41,033 nucleotides of DNA from Deltaproteobacteria bacterium (GCA_016927065.1 JAFGNJ010000006.1:1-41033); one strand, 5' to 3'. Shown: positions 1 through 7,216, numbered from the stretch's first letter. Program-made: numbers and translations. Notes: generated by a model not told the origin, from the letters alone.

Positions 1-85
1 CATGAGCTTATCCCCCAAATAACAAAGAATTTGGGACATATTAACATAAAATCACCTGAAATTAAATTATTTGGGCAACAGCCCG

Positions 86-133
86 TTGACTGAGGACAAT
101 GTACCTTAAAGGCAAAAATGGTGCATGCAGTAT
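86..133 (+). repeat. Copy 1 of a short element upstream of a small gene
   Basis: This 48-bp stretch reads TTGAC, then a GAGGACAATGTACCTTA core, then an A-rich part. It matches 617-665 at roughly four positions in five with one 1-bp gap, and 1113-1140 more loosely. It ends about 46 bp before the start at 180. The core ends in a near-palindrome TACCTTA/AAGG. It could be a promoter with an overlapping operator, but a sigma-70 -10 box at normal spacing is not clear. A small GGGC/GCCC hairpin (73-84) precedes it. The rest of 1-179 shows nothing else that I recognise. Confidence 0.5.
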
Positions 134-179
134 GGGGTTATATCTGGAACGGCATAATCCCTCTTAGCCTAGAAGAATT

Positions 180-581
180 ATGCATAACTCGTCCACCAAC
201 GTCTTAGGGTGTGAGCGTTGTTGGCCTTCTGCCGCTGATGCGGCGTGGAAGGCCAGAGACGGATTGACGCTCACAGCCGAGCTGATAGACGAATCCCACT
301 ACCACGTCATGATACGTGCCTGCCCACAGTGCGGACAGCGCTTCCTCTCGGTGTTCACCGAGAGGATTGATTGGTCGAACGGCGACGACGCACAGTATTG
401 GACAGTTGTACCGGTCACCAAGAGAGAAGCTGCTGCATTAAAACGCCGTGGCTCCGCATTAACTGAAATTGAAATTAATTCGATGGGATCGAATAGACGG
501 TCCCTCTTGAGAAACTACCCGACAGGAGAAGGCCCTCGCGAATTTTGGGGCACAGGAATAATTGTAAACCCCCATGATTAA
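180..581 (+). CDS. Hypothetical small protein with two CxxC pairs
   Basis: 133-residue soluble protein of unknown function. Two cysteine pairs, CERC near residue 11 and CPQC near residue 48, could form a small zinc ribbon; the stretch after the second pair is rich in aromatic and acidic residues (a DWSNGDDAQYW segment near 64-75). No signal peptide or membrane segment is visible. The ATG at 180 has only a weak purine-rich ribosome site (AGAAGA). It stands alone on the plus strand, preceded by the repeat at 86-133 and followed by another copy at 617-665. I do not recognise the family; zinc binding is inferred from the cysteine spacing only. Confidence 0.6.
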   Translation: MHNSSTNVLGCERCWPSAADAAWKARDGLTLTAELIDESHYHVMIRACPQCGQRFLSVFTERIDWSNGDDAQYWTVVPVTKREAAALKRRGSALTEIEINSMGSNRRSLLRNYPTGEGPREFWGTGIIVNPHD

Positions 582-616
582 TTCCAATGCATTGAGAAAA
601 AGGATGGGGACAGGCC

Positions 617-665
617 TTGACCGAGAACAATGTACCTTATAAGGTAAACATGTCGCATACATTAT
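617..665 (+). repeat. Copy 2 of the short element
   Basis: This copy contains the perfect 14-bp palindrome TACCTTATAAGGTA (633-646), preceded by TTGACC at 617-622. It ends about 50 bp before the start of the membrane-protein gene at 715, close to the element-to-gene distance of copy 1. A GAGC/GCTC hairpin follows at 671-683. The fixed placement suggests a promoter/operator unit shared by two otherwise unrelated genes. Confidence 0.5.
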
Positions 666-714
666 ATATTGAGCAACAGGCTCTGAGCCAGCCGGAAAGG
701 AGACACGGTAATCA

Positions 715-1116
715 ATGAAAAGGAAAGCCAGAATAAGTAATAACGCGCTCGGTGTCATTATCGGACTCGTGGTGAGTGTGTGGTGGATCTTTATGGGCCT
801 TGACATCGGATTCCGCTTTGAAGCCGGTGACGCGGTGAGCTTGTGGCTCACCTTAGGAGGCTACCGTCATACCATCATGACTATACTTGCTCTGTTCCTG
901 ATACCGGTATGTGCCCTGGAGAAGCGGTGGAGTTTTTTGGGAGCCATGGTGCTGGGGATAGTCACACTCACGCTCTCGGCAATTCACATTGTTTACATGG
1001 TGATTACCGCACCTGCTGGATATGAGTCGCAGTTGTTCGGTCCCATCATATGGTCTGTTTTTCAGATTCCGATCATAGTGTTCAGCTATGGGGCGAGGCG
1101 AGAGATCGGGGGCTGA
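715..1116 (+). CDS. Small integral membrane protein, unknown function
   Basis: 133 residues with about four predicted membrane helices (roughly 12-30, 51-68, 71-97 and 107-125), a basic N-terminus (MKRKAR) and a basic C-terminus (GARREIGG). A GGAAAGGAG ribosome site ends about 12 bp before the ATG. It follows copy 2 of the short repeat and overlaps copy 3 at its stop codon. There are no motifs that reveal a substrate or partner. It is probably an inner-membrane protein; the family is not recognised. Confidence 0.6.
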   Translation: MKRKARISNNALGVIIGLVVSVWWIFMGLDIGFRFEAGDAVSLWLTLGGYRHTIMTILALFLIPVCALEKRWSFLGAMVLGIVTLTLSAIHIVYMVITAPAGYESQLFGPIIWSVFQIPIIVFSYGARREIGG

Positions 1117-1140
1117 CCTTAGGACAATATATCTTAAAAG
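1113..1140 (+). repeat. Copy 3 of the short element, diverged
   Basis: CTGACC, then TTAGGACAATATATCTTAAAAG. It shares the AGGACAAT and CTTAAA blocks with copies 1 and 2 and overlaps the stop codon of the preceding gene. Unlike the other two it has no gene start about 50 bp downstream; the next gene begins at 1410. Confidence 0.4.
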
Positions 1141-1298
1141 TTAAGGTGAAGGGGGTCTTGGGAGTGAGGCGGCTGGCATAGAACATGTGTTTCAGCAGAT
1201 GTCCCTGCTGCTGCTTCGCATCGTCAGTGCTGTACGTAACAACGGGACGTTGTTGACTAGCTTGACCACCTTGTTTATTAGATGATCACAAACCGCTT

Positions 1299-1339
1299 GC
1301 TCTGCGGAGAATATATAGTTATGAGGCAATTCGCAGAGC
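1299..1339 (+). promoter_or_regulatory. Inverted repeat in the leader of the coiled-coil gene
   Basis: GCTCTGCG (1299-1306) pairs perfectly with CGCAGAGC (1332-1339) around a 25-nt A+T-rich loop that contains TATATAGTTATG. A second small hairpin, AACAAC/GTTGTT, lies at 1238-1254. The 293-bp gap 1117-1409 otherwise shows no convincing gene. The repeat may be a leader hairpin or an operator for the gene at 1410. Confidence 0.3.
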
Positions 1340-1409
1340 CATATTTTCCCTTGACTGTATGCGGGCCTTATGCCATGTTTATCCATACAATATCAAAGGT
1401 AAATATAAG

Positions 1410-1727
1410 ATGACCGCTCAGGATGCCGGTATAACCAAAGAGGATTTACAAGGCTTCAAAGAAGAGATCGTACAGCAATTGCATGTCTCCACTGAAGTCA
1501 TGAGGGACGAGGTGAGGCAGGTTGCAGAAGGGGTTGACACGGTCAATGAGAAGCTGGATAGAATTCACCACGAATTAAAGACAGACATTCAGGAAACAAG
1601 ACAGGAAATACTGGCAGCAGTAAAATTTTCTTATGCGGAATTGGATAAACGCCTGACGACCCTTGAACAACAATTTCTCGATCTGAAAGCCCGCGTCGCA
1701 AAAATAGAAAGCCGCTCTACAATCTAG
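1410..1727 (+). CDS. Coiled-coil protein, unknown function
   Basis: 105 residues, almost entirely charged helical heptads from about residue 15 to the end (VRQVAEGVDTVNEKLDRIHH, then LDKRLTTLEQQFLDLKARVA), so an elongated coiled-coil oligomer is expected. I chose the ATG at 1410 because AAAGGT lies just upstream and the sequence before it (YPYNIKGKYK) does not look structured; an in-frame upstream start at 1359 would add 17 residues. No membrane segment or signal peptide. The stop is 23 bp before the inferred hflX start, so the two may be co-transcribed. Similar small coiled-coil proteins are common hypotheticals; no specific role can be assigned. Confidence 0.6.
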   Translation: MTAQDAGITKEDLQGFKEEIVQQLHVSTEVMRDEVRQVAEGVDTVNEKLDRIHHELKTDIQETRQEILAAVKFSYAELDKRLTTLEQQFLDLKARVAKIESRSTI

Positions 1728-1750
1728 CCTGTACCACATCGAGGGGACCT

Positions 1751-3457
1751 ATTAAGAAAATATACGGCAACACCAACGGCCTCAGGGCGAGTCAGATCAA
1801 GGCCCTGGAGCGGATCTACCGCCGCAAGGTCCCCCCCCAGCAGGTCATCACCCCGGAGCTCGCCCGCTACCTCAGCGAGCTCTCCCACGAAATCAGACGC
1901 CAGATAGGGATCATCTGCAACCGCCAAGGTGAGATCTGCTTCACCATCGTGGGGGACGACAAGGAGATCCTCATCCCCGATCTCAGCCGCTACCGCGGCG
2001 GCAAAGGCAGGCTCAAGGGACTGCGGTGCATCCATACCCATTTAAAAGGCGAGCCGCTCACGCAGGACGACCTGACGGACTTGGCCCTGCTGCGCCTCGA
2101 CTTCATGGCCGCCGTGGGGGTCAACCTCCAGGGCCTGCCAGGCCGGGTCTTTGCGGCCACCCTCCTCCCCGGGAACGAGAAAGGGGAGGTATGGCGCCTG
2201 GAGGAATACCGGGGCCCGGCTGATCTTACCCTCGATTTCCTCGCCTTCATTCACGCCCTGGAGGATGAGCTGCAGCGGGGTGTTGAGACCCTGCAGACAC
2301 ACGGCAAGGAGACGGCCATCCTGGTCAGCGTGGTCCCCTACGGCAAGCCCTTCCCTATTGAAGACTCGCTCGAAGAACTGGCCGAGTTGGCGCGCTCCAC
2401 CGACCTCGCCGTCATCGATACGGTAGTACAGCGCCCCAAGCGGATCCATCCCAAGTACCTCATGGGGGAAGGGAAGCTCAAGGAGTTAATAATAAAAGGA
2501 TTACAATCCGGCGCGGAGGTCATCTGCTTCGACCAGGACCTCTCCGCCGCCCAAATCAACGCCATCGCCGAGGTCACCGACCTCAAGGTCATTGACCGTA
2601 CCCAGCTCATCCTCGACATCTTCGCCAAGCGCGCCCACAGCAGGGACGGCAAGGTGCGGGTGGAGCTGGCTCAGCTCCAATACCTCCTCCCCCGTCTGAC
2701 CGGCAAGGGGATCGCCATGTCCCGCCTCATGGGGGGCATCGGGGGGAGAGGTCCCGGCGAGACCAAGCTGGAGATCGACCGGCGCCGAATCAAGGAGAGG
2801 ATCCACCGCCTGGAGAAGGAGCTGGATCACCTCGGCAAAGGGAGGTGGCAGCGGCGCACCAAAAGGCTCAACCAGGGTCTCCCTATTCTCTCAATCGTCG
2901 GCTACACCAACGCCGGCAAATCAACCCTGCTTAACGCCCTGACCGAGAGCGAGGTGACGGTGGAAAATAAACTCTTCGCCACGCTCGACACCGCAAGCCG
3001 CAGGCTCAGGTTCCCCCGCGAGCGGGAGGTGATCATCACGGACACCGTCGGCTTTATCCGCGACCTCCCCCCTCCCCTTTTGGGCGCCTTCCGCTCCACA
3101 TTGGACGAGCTCCACGACGCGGACCTGCTGGTGCACGTGATCGATGTGAGCAACCCCCGGTTTGAGGACCAGCTTGAATCGGTTGAGGCGCTCCTTGCGG
3201 AACTGGACCTGGGCACAATCCCCCTCCTGCGCTGCTTCAACAAGGCGGAGAAGGTGGAGCCCGGGGTCGCCGAGCGCATCTGCCAACGCTTCGAGGGGAT
3301 TGCGATCTCAGCCCTTGATACCGGAACCTTCGCCCCCCTGCTGTCTGAGATCGAGGAGGCCCTGTGGGGGAGAGGGAGGCGAACACAGGACTCACCCCTG
3401 TCAAAGGATGCTCAAAAAGGGCGACGGGGGCTGACAAGCCCGTTTCTCTCTCAATAA
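1751..3457 (+). CDS. hflX: GTPase HflX (ribosome-associated), apparent ATT start
   Basis: HflX GTPases bind the 50S subunit and split stalled 70S ribosomes. About 568 residues: a long N-terminal extension, the HflX N-domain with HPKYLMGEGK (about 233-242), the glycine-rich linker GGIGGRGPGETK (about 328-339), then the G domain with P-loop GYTNAGKS (384-391), DTVGF (431-435) and NKAE (497-500) where NKxD is usual. Homology-like sequence (IKKIYGN, then LRASQIKALERIYRRKVPP) extends 66 codons upstream of the first standard in-frame start (GTG 1949). No ATG, GTG or TTG exists in that stretch. An ATT at 1751 has GAGGGG 4 bp upstream and sits where family members start, so I place the start there. 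The alternative is a sequencing error at the initiation codon. Confidence 0.85.
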   Translation: MKKIYGNTNGLRASQIKALERIYRRKVPPQQVITPELARYLSELSHEIRRQIGIICNRQGEICFTIVGDDKEILIPDLSRYRGGKGRLKGLRCIHTHLKGEPLTQDDLTDLALLRLDFMAAVGVNLQGLPGRVFAATLLPGNEKGEVWRLEEYRGPADLTLDFLAFIHALEDELQRGVETLQTHGKETAILVSVVPYGKPFPIEDSLEELAELARSTDLAVIDTVVQRPKRIHPKYLMGEGKLKELIIKGLQSGAEVICFDQDLSAAQINAIAEVTDLKVIDRTQLILDIFAKRAHSRDGKVRVELAQLQYLLPRLTGKGIAMSRLMGGIGGRGPGETKLEIDRRRIKERIHRLEKELDHLGKGRWQRRTKRLNQGLPILSIVGYTNAGKSTLLNALTESEVTVENKLFATLDTASRRLRFPREREVIITDTVGFIRDLPPPLLGAFRSTLDELHDADLLVHVIDVSNPRFEDQLESVEALLAELDLGTIPLLRCFNKAEKVEPGVAERICQRFEGIAISALDTGTFAPLLSEIEEALWGRGRRTQDSPLSKDAQKGRRGLTSPFLSQ

Positions 3458-3479
3458 ACAGTAAGTGCCCCAAAGGGGC

Positions 3480-3508
3480 TTGACTTTATCCCTGATCCAT
3501 TGTTTTAT
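3480..3508 (+). promoter_or_regulatory. Candidate promoter of the pur genes
   Basis: TTGACT (3480-3485), a 17-bp spacer, and TTTTAT (3503-3508), about 35 bp before the purH start. A short GCCCC/GGGGC hairpin (3467-3479) directly precedes it and may mark the end of the hflX transcript. The -10 box matches consensus at only four positions. Confidence 0.35.
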
Positions 3509-3543
3509 GCACACCTGAATGAGATAACTTAAGGAGGTTATGT

Positions 3544-4140
3544 ATGGCAAAGATCAATCGTGCTGTGGTGAGCGTCTCGGACAAACAGGGACTGGGTGAA
3601 TTCGCCAAGGTCTTGGCCGAGCTGGGGGTGGAGATCCTTTCCACCGGCGGCACCGCCAAGAGCCTGAGGGAACAGGGTATTACCGTGATCGACGTATCCG
3701 ACTACACAGGCTTCCCCGAGATGATGGAGGGGAGGGTCAAGACTCTTCACCCTAAGGTCCACGGGGGAATCCTGGCGGACCGGAGCAAGGAGGACCACCT
3801 CTCCCAGATGAAGAGCCAGGGGATCAACCCCATCGACATGGTGGTGGTAAACCTCTACCCCTTTGAGGCCACCGTGGCCAAGGAGGGGTGCACCCTGGAA
3901 GACGCCATCGAGAATATCGACATCGGCGGCCCCACCCTCGTCAGGGCGGCGGCCAAGAACAATAAGCACGTCACCGTGGTGGTCGACCCCGCGGACTACA
4001 CCCGATTGGCCGAGGAGCTAAAGGGGAACGGCGGTGTCATCTCCGAAAAGACCAACTTCGAGTTGGCGCGAAAGGCCTTCGAGCACACCCACCACTACGA
4101 CGGTGCCATCGCACAGTATCTCGCCGGGGTGAAAGGATAG
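3544..4140 (+). CDS. purH: IMP cyclohydrolase (N-terminal PurH domain only)
   Basis: This domain closes FAICAR to IMP, the last step of de novo purine synthesis. The 198-residue product covers only the MGS-like cyclohydrolase half of Pur[15 protein letters not shown] (about 33-46), the [13 protein letters not shown] signature (about 63-75), VVVNLYPFE and [16 protein letters not shown]. The AICAR transformylase half (about 320 residues in bifunctional PurH) is absent and does not follow, because purD begins 6 bp downstream. It ends cleanly after the [11 protein letters not shown] motif, so this is a natural single-domain form rather than a truncation. An AAGGAGG ribosome site lies 6 bp before the ATG. 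The formyl-transfer step must be encoded elsewhere. Confidence 0.92.
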   Translation: MAKINRAVVSVSDKQGLGEFAKVLAELGVEILSTGGTAKSLREQGITVIDVSDYTGFPEMMEGRVKTLHPKVHGGILADRSKEDHLSQMKSQGINPIDMVVVNLYPFEATVAKEGCTLEDAIENIDIGGPTLVRAAAKNNKHVTVVVDPADYTRLAEELKGNGGVISEKTNFELARKAFEHTHHYDGAIAQYLAGVKG

Positions 4141-4146
4141 CGACGG

Positions 4147-5415
4147 ATGAAGGTCCTGGTAGTCGGCGGCGGAGGCAGGGAACACGCCCTGGTCTGGAAG
4201 ATCGCCCAGAGCCCGCGGGTCGAGGAGGTCTTGTGCGCCCCGGGCAACGGGGGGATCTCCCGCATTGCCCGCTGCATCGCCATCGCGGCCAACGACCTGG
4301 AGGGCTTGGTCCGTCTTGCTCAGGACGAAAAGATTGACCTGACGGTCGTTGGGCCGGAGATGCCCCTGTGCATGGGGATCGTGGACCTCTTTCAGAAAGA
4401 AAAGCTCAGGATCTTTGGGCCGAGCAAAGGCGCGGCCCAGATCGAAGGGAGCAAGGCCTTTGCCAAGGACCTGATGCAGAAATACGGCATCCCCGCTGCC
4501 CAATATCGGGTCTTTACCAAGCGCGATGAGGCAGTTGCCTATATCAAAAAACAAGGGGCGCCCATCGTGGTCAAGGCCGACGGCCTGGCAGCGGGCAAGG
4601 GGGTGATCGTGGCCGAGACAGAGGAGGAGGGCATCGCGGCCCTCGACGACATCATGGTCAAGCGGGTGTTCGGTGAGGCCGGGGAGCGGGCGGTGATCGA
4701 GGAGCGACTGGTAGGAGAAGAGGCGTCCTTCATCGCCTTCAGCGACGGGGAGCACGTCCTCCCCCTGGCCTCATCCCAGGACCACAAACCCGTCTACGAC
4801 GGCGATAATGGTCCCAATACCGGCGGCATGGGGGCCTACTCACCCGCGCCGGTGGTCACCCCTGAGGTCCACGACCGCATTATGAGGGAGATCATGATCC
4901 CGACGGTCAAGGCCCTGGCCGCTGAAGGTTATCTGTATTGCGGGGTCCTCTACGCCGGCCTCATGATCAAAGAGGGTATACCAAAAGCCCTGGAGTTCAA
5001 CTGCCGCCTCGGCGACCCCGAGACCCAGCCCATCGTCATGCGGATGAAGGGGGATCTCGTCCCGGTCATGGAGGCCTGTATCGAAGGGGGCCTCGCCGAC
5101 AGGGAGATCGGATGGGACCCGCGGACCGCGGTCTGCGTGGTTATGGCCTCTGAGGGCTACCCCGGGTCCTATGAAAAGGGCAAAACCATCAAAGGGCTGG
5201 AAAAGGTCGAAAAAATGGAGGGGGCCTACTGCTTTCACGCCGGCACCAAGGTGGAGAATGGGAACTACCTGACCGCAGGGGGTCGGGTCCTGGGGGTAAC
5301 GGGCCTGGGGAAGGGGATTAAGGAGGCCATGGATGTTACCTACCGGGCAGTTGCCGAGATAACCTGGGATGGGGCACACTTTCGCACGGACATAGGAAAA
5401 AAGGCCCTTGCCTGA
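4147..5415 (+). CDS. purD: Phosphoribosylamine--glycine ligase (GARS)
   Basis: PurD joins glycine to 5-phosphoribosylamine with ATP, the second step of purine synthesis, in the cytoplasm. 422 residues, the normal length: N-domain VLVVGGGGREHAL (3-15), VVGPEMPL (about 67-74), ATP-grasp region with VVKADGLAAGKGV (about 140-152), GPNTGGMGAYSPAP and the signature RLGDPETQPIVMRM (L in place of the usual F). It starts 6 bp after purH and is clearly co-transcribed with it. purE follows after a small unrelated gene and a hairpin-rich spacer, so the pur run may have been interrupted by insertion. Confidence 0.97.
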   Translation: MKVLVVGGGGREHALVWKIAQSPRVEEVLCAPGNGGISRIARCIAIAANDLEGLVRLAQDEKIDLTVVGPEMPLCMGIVDLFQKEKLRIFGPSKGAAQIEGSKAFAKDLMQKYGIPAAQYRVFTKRDEAVAYIKKQGAPIVVKADGLAAGKGVIVAETEEEGIAALDDIMVKRVFGEAGERAVIEERLVGEEASFIAFSDGEHVLPLASSQDHKPVYDGDNGPNTGGMGAYSPAPVVTPEVHDRIMREIMIPTVKALAAEGYLYCGVLYAGLMIKEGIPKALEFNCRLGDPETQPIVMRMKGDLVPVMEACIEGGLADREIGWDPRTAVCVVMASEGYPGSYEKGKTIKGLEKVEKMEGAYCFHAGTKVENGNYLTAGGRVLGVTGLGKGIKEAMDVTYRAVAEITWDGAHFRTDIGKKALA

Positions 5416-5489
5416 GTGCAAGAATAAATGTGCCGAGTGCATACCAAACTGGAGCGCTCTCTATTGTCTAGCAGGCCGAAAATATACCT

Positions 5490-5623
5490 CCTCTCCCCTC
5501 TGGGGAGAGGATAGAGTCCCGAACCGCCTTACTAAATCAAGGAATGTGGGATGCCGCAAGCGGCAGTGAGGGGTAACATTCTATCCACCCTCACCCCCGC
5601 CCTCTCCCGCCAGCGGGAGAGGG
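5490..5623. repeat. Cluster of REP-like palindromes
   Basis: Within 134 bp there are four hairpins: CCTCTCCCC/GGGGAGAGG (5490-5510, 3-nt loop), TGCCGC/GCGGCA (5552-5565), GTGAGGG/CCCTCAC (5566-5594) and CCCTCTCCCGC/GCGGGAGAGGG (5600-5623, 2-nt loop). No T-tract follows, so simple terminators are unlikely. The arrangement resembles REP/BIME-type intergenic repeats seen in many environmental genomes. It fills most of the gap between purD and the next gene. Confidence 0.6.
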
Positions 5624-5662
5624 AGACATAATGATGTTGCCAGGCTCCATGAAAGAGACATT

Positions 5663-5914
5663 ATGAATAAGAAAACGGCTTTAACAGTATTGATTCTTAG
5701 ATTTCTCTTTGGAACAATTCTCGGCGCGGTACTGTTTATCGCAGTGATCGTTCCGTTGATATGGCTCAATATATCCATCCTAATTTGGGGAATCTTGATT
5801 ATCGGAGGATTGTTTACCCTAATTGTGGCGATTTCCGCTACAATATGGGGTGATAAATTTCTTGTAGGATTTATAAAAGTATTCAAGTTTTTTAAATATC
5901 TTACGTGCTTATAG
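5663..5914 (+). CDS. Small membrane protein, unknown function
   Basis: 83 residues, very hydrophobic: helices around 5-32 and 35-63 (LFIAVIVPLIWLNISILIWG, then GGLFTLIVAISATIWG), then a short basic tail (KVFKFFKYLTCL). The gene is visibly A+T-rich compared with purD and purE on either side, and it sits directly after the palindrome cluster. The ribosome site is weak (GAAAGAGA). It interrupts an otherwise normal run of pur genes, which suggests acquisition. Function unknown; it could be a chance hydrophobic frame, but its composition and length favour a real gene. Confidence 0.45.
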   Translation: MNKKTALTVLILRFLFGTILGAVLFIAVIVPLIWLNISILIWGILIIGGLFTLIVAISATIWGDKFLVGFIKVFKFFKYLTCL

Positions 5915-5950
5915 TGCTTGAAAAAAGGTCCTCTGCATTAAGGAGAAACA

Positions 5951-6448
5951 ATGGAAAAGCCACAGATAGGCATCGTCATGGGGAGCGCGTCCGATCGCTC
6001 CATTATGGAGGAGGCCGGGGAGATCTTGAAGCGTTTCAAAATCCCTTACGAGATGACCGTCGCCTCGGCCCACCGCTCCCCTGAGCGGACCAAGGAATAC
6101 GCCCGCACCGCACACAAGCGGGGGCTCAAGGTCATCATCGCCGGCGCAGGCGGTGCCGCCCATCTGGCCGGTGCCATCGCCGCCGAGACGGTCCTGCCGG
6201 TCATCGGCGTCCCCATCGATTCATCGCCTTTCAAAGGGATAGACGCGCTCCTGGCCACGGTCCAGATGCCCGGGGGCGTACCTGTGGCCACCGTGGCCGT
6301 GGGCAAGACCGGGGCCAAAAACGCGGGGATCCTGGCTGTAGAGATCCTCGCCCTTGGCCAACCGGAACTGCACAAGCGCCTGGAGGAGTATAGAGGGGAG
6401 ATGGCCCGCCACGTGGAGGAGGCGGCAAAAGACCTCAGCAAGGGATAA
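5951..6448 (+). CDS. purE: N5-carboxyaminoimidazole ribonucleotide mutase
   Basis: Class I PurE moves the carboxyl group of N5-CAIR to give CAIR in purine synthesis. 165 residues with GIVMGSASDRSIME (7-20), the active-site segment ASAHRSPERT (about 39-48), IAGAGGAAHLAGA and GVPIDSSPFKGIDALLATVQ-type core, ending with a helical tail typical of the octameric enzyme. An AAGGAG ribosome site lies 7 bp before the ATG. A class I enzyme normally works with PurK, which is not in this window. Followed 33 bp later by the TsaC-type gene. Confidence 0.95.
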   Translation: MEKPQIGIVMGSASDRSIMEEAGEILKRFKIPYEMTVASAHRSPERTKEYARTAHKRGLKVIIAGAGGAAHLAGAIAAETVLPVIGVPIDSSPFKGIDALLATVQMPGGVPVATVAVGKTGAKNAGILAVEILALGQPELHKRLEEYRGEMARHVEEAAKDLSKG

Positions 6449-6481
6449 CGCCCTGACCCAGCGAGGTTGCCGGGCACACAG

Positions 6482-7111
6482 ATGGCCGAGGTCGTGTACA
6501 TAGACCCCGCACAGCCTTCTGATCACCTCATCCACCAGGTGGCGAAGGTGATTAAAGGCGGGGGCATAATCATCTATCCCACCGAGACACTGTACGGCCT
6601 TGGGGCCAATCCCTTTGACCCCGAGGCGGTGGAAAGATTGTTTAGGATCAAGGGGCGGGAAGCGGGCAAACCCATTCCCTTCCTGATAAAGGACCAGGAG
6701 ATGCTCGAAACCTTGGTGGCGGATGTCCCGTCGACGGCAAAGCAGTTGATGGAGCAATATTGGCCCGGTCCTCTTACCCTTATCTTCCGGGCCAAAGAGG
6801 GGCTCCCTCCCCTTTTGCGGGGAGAGGCTGGGACCATCGGGGTGAGGATCTCCACACACCCCATCGCCAGGCTGATCGTGGAGGCCGTGGATATCCCCCT
6901 CACCGCTACCAGCGCCAATCCGGCAGGGGAAAAGGACCTCACCGATGCCCGGAGCATCGCGGAGATCCTGGGGGATCAGGTGGACCTGGTCATCGATGGG
7001 GGGAATGTAGCAGGGCAGGGGTCGACCGTGGTCGATCTGACCGTTGATCCCCCGCGGGTCGTACGGGCGGGGATGATCAAATTCTCACCCCCCTTTAGCA
7101 AAGGGGGGTGA
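6482..7111 (+). CDS. tsaC: L-threonylcarbamoyladenylate synthase (YrdC/TsaC type)
   Basis: TsaC/Sua5 proteins make threonylcarbamoyl-AMP from threonine, bicarbonate and ATP for the t6A37 modification of ANN-decoding tRNAs. About 209 residues, the short form without the Sua5 C-domain. Family features: YPTETLYGLGANP, IKGREAGKPIPFLI, the WPGPLTLIF motif, IGVRISTHP and the TSANPAGEKD segment. I chose the ATG at 6482; a TTG at 6467 in the same frame has GAGG too close to it. The last residues (FSPPFSKGG) are encoded by a 13-bp palindrome, so the native C-terminus was probably replaced by a repeat. Catalytic parts are intact. Confidence 0.92.
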   Translation: MAEVVYIDPAQPSDHLIHQVAKVIKGGGIIIYPTETLYGLGANPFDPEAVERLFRIKGREAGKPIPFLIKDQEMLETLVADVPSTAKQLMEQYWPGPLTLIFRAKEGLPPLLRGEAGTIGVRISTHPIARLIVEAVDIPLTATSANPAGEKDLTDARSIAEILGDQVDLVIDGGNVAGQGSTVVDLTVDPPRVVRAGMIKFSPPFSKGG

Positions 7112-7112
7112 G
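7084..7112. repeat. REP-like palindrome running into the tsaC stop codon
   Basis: CTCACCCCCCTTT and AAAGGGGGGTGAG form a perfect 13-bp stem with an AGC loop. The right arm supplies the last codons and the TGA (7109-7111) of tsaC. There is no T-tract, only more G-runs. This type of palindrome is common between genes of environmental bacteria. Confidence 0.65.
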
Positions 7113-7201
7113 GGGGGATTTGTCAGTAACATAGAAGTCATGATATATTATAAAAAAGCGGGGAGCGATCCCCTACCATTCGGATATTTTCATGGAGGGG
7201 A

Positions 7202-7216
7202 TGTCTCAAGGAGACA
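7202..7216 (+). promoter_or_regulatory. Hairpin around the leuB ribosome-binding site
   Basis: TGTCTC-AAG-GAGACA is a 6-bp stem with a 3-nt loop. The AAGGAG ribosome site (7208-7213) forms its loop and 3' arm, and the ATG follows 6 bp later at 7220. Folding would hide the ribosome site. Another small stem, GGGGA/TCCCC (about 7160-7173), lies upstream. Confidence 0.35.

Noticed and set aside
459-851. 130-codon frame on the minus strand
   Set aside because: It is antisense to two better-supported plus-strand genes and spans the repeat at 617-665.
86-1140. Integron-like cassette array (small genes separated by repeats)
   Set aside because: The repeats lack attC features (no R'/R'' core sites with a long imperfect palindrome), sit upstream of the genes, and no integrase is present.
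1192-1386. 64-codon frame on the minus strand
   Set aside because: No ribosome site, it overlaps the hairpin-containing leader of the plus-strand gene, and the composition is not protein-like.
1949-3457. HflX starting at GTG 1949
   Set aside because: The 66 codons before it match the usual HflX N-terminus, so this start would remove conserved sequence.
4018-4755. 245-codon frame opposite purD
   Set aside because: It is an antisense shadow of conserved purH/purD codons in G+C-rich DNA.
5490-5623. CRISPR-like array after purD
   Set aside because: The palindromes differ from one another and there are no regular spacers.
6801-6835. Second repeat insertion inside tsaC (CCCCTTTTGCGGGGAG)
   Set aside because: The translated segment LPPLLRGEAGTIGVR aligns in length with normal TsaC proteins, so it is ordinary coding sequence that happens to form a stem.
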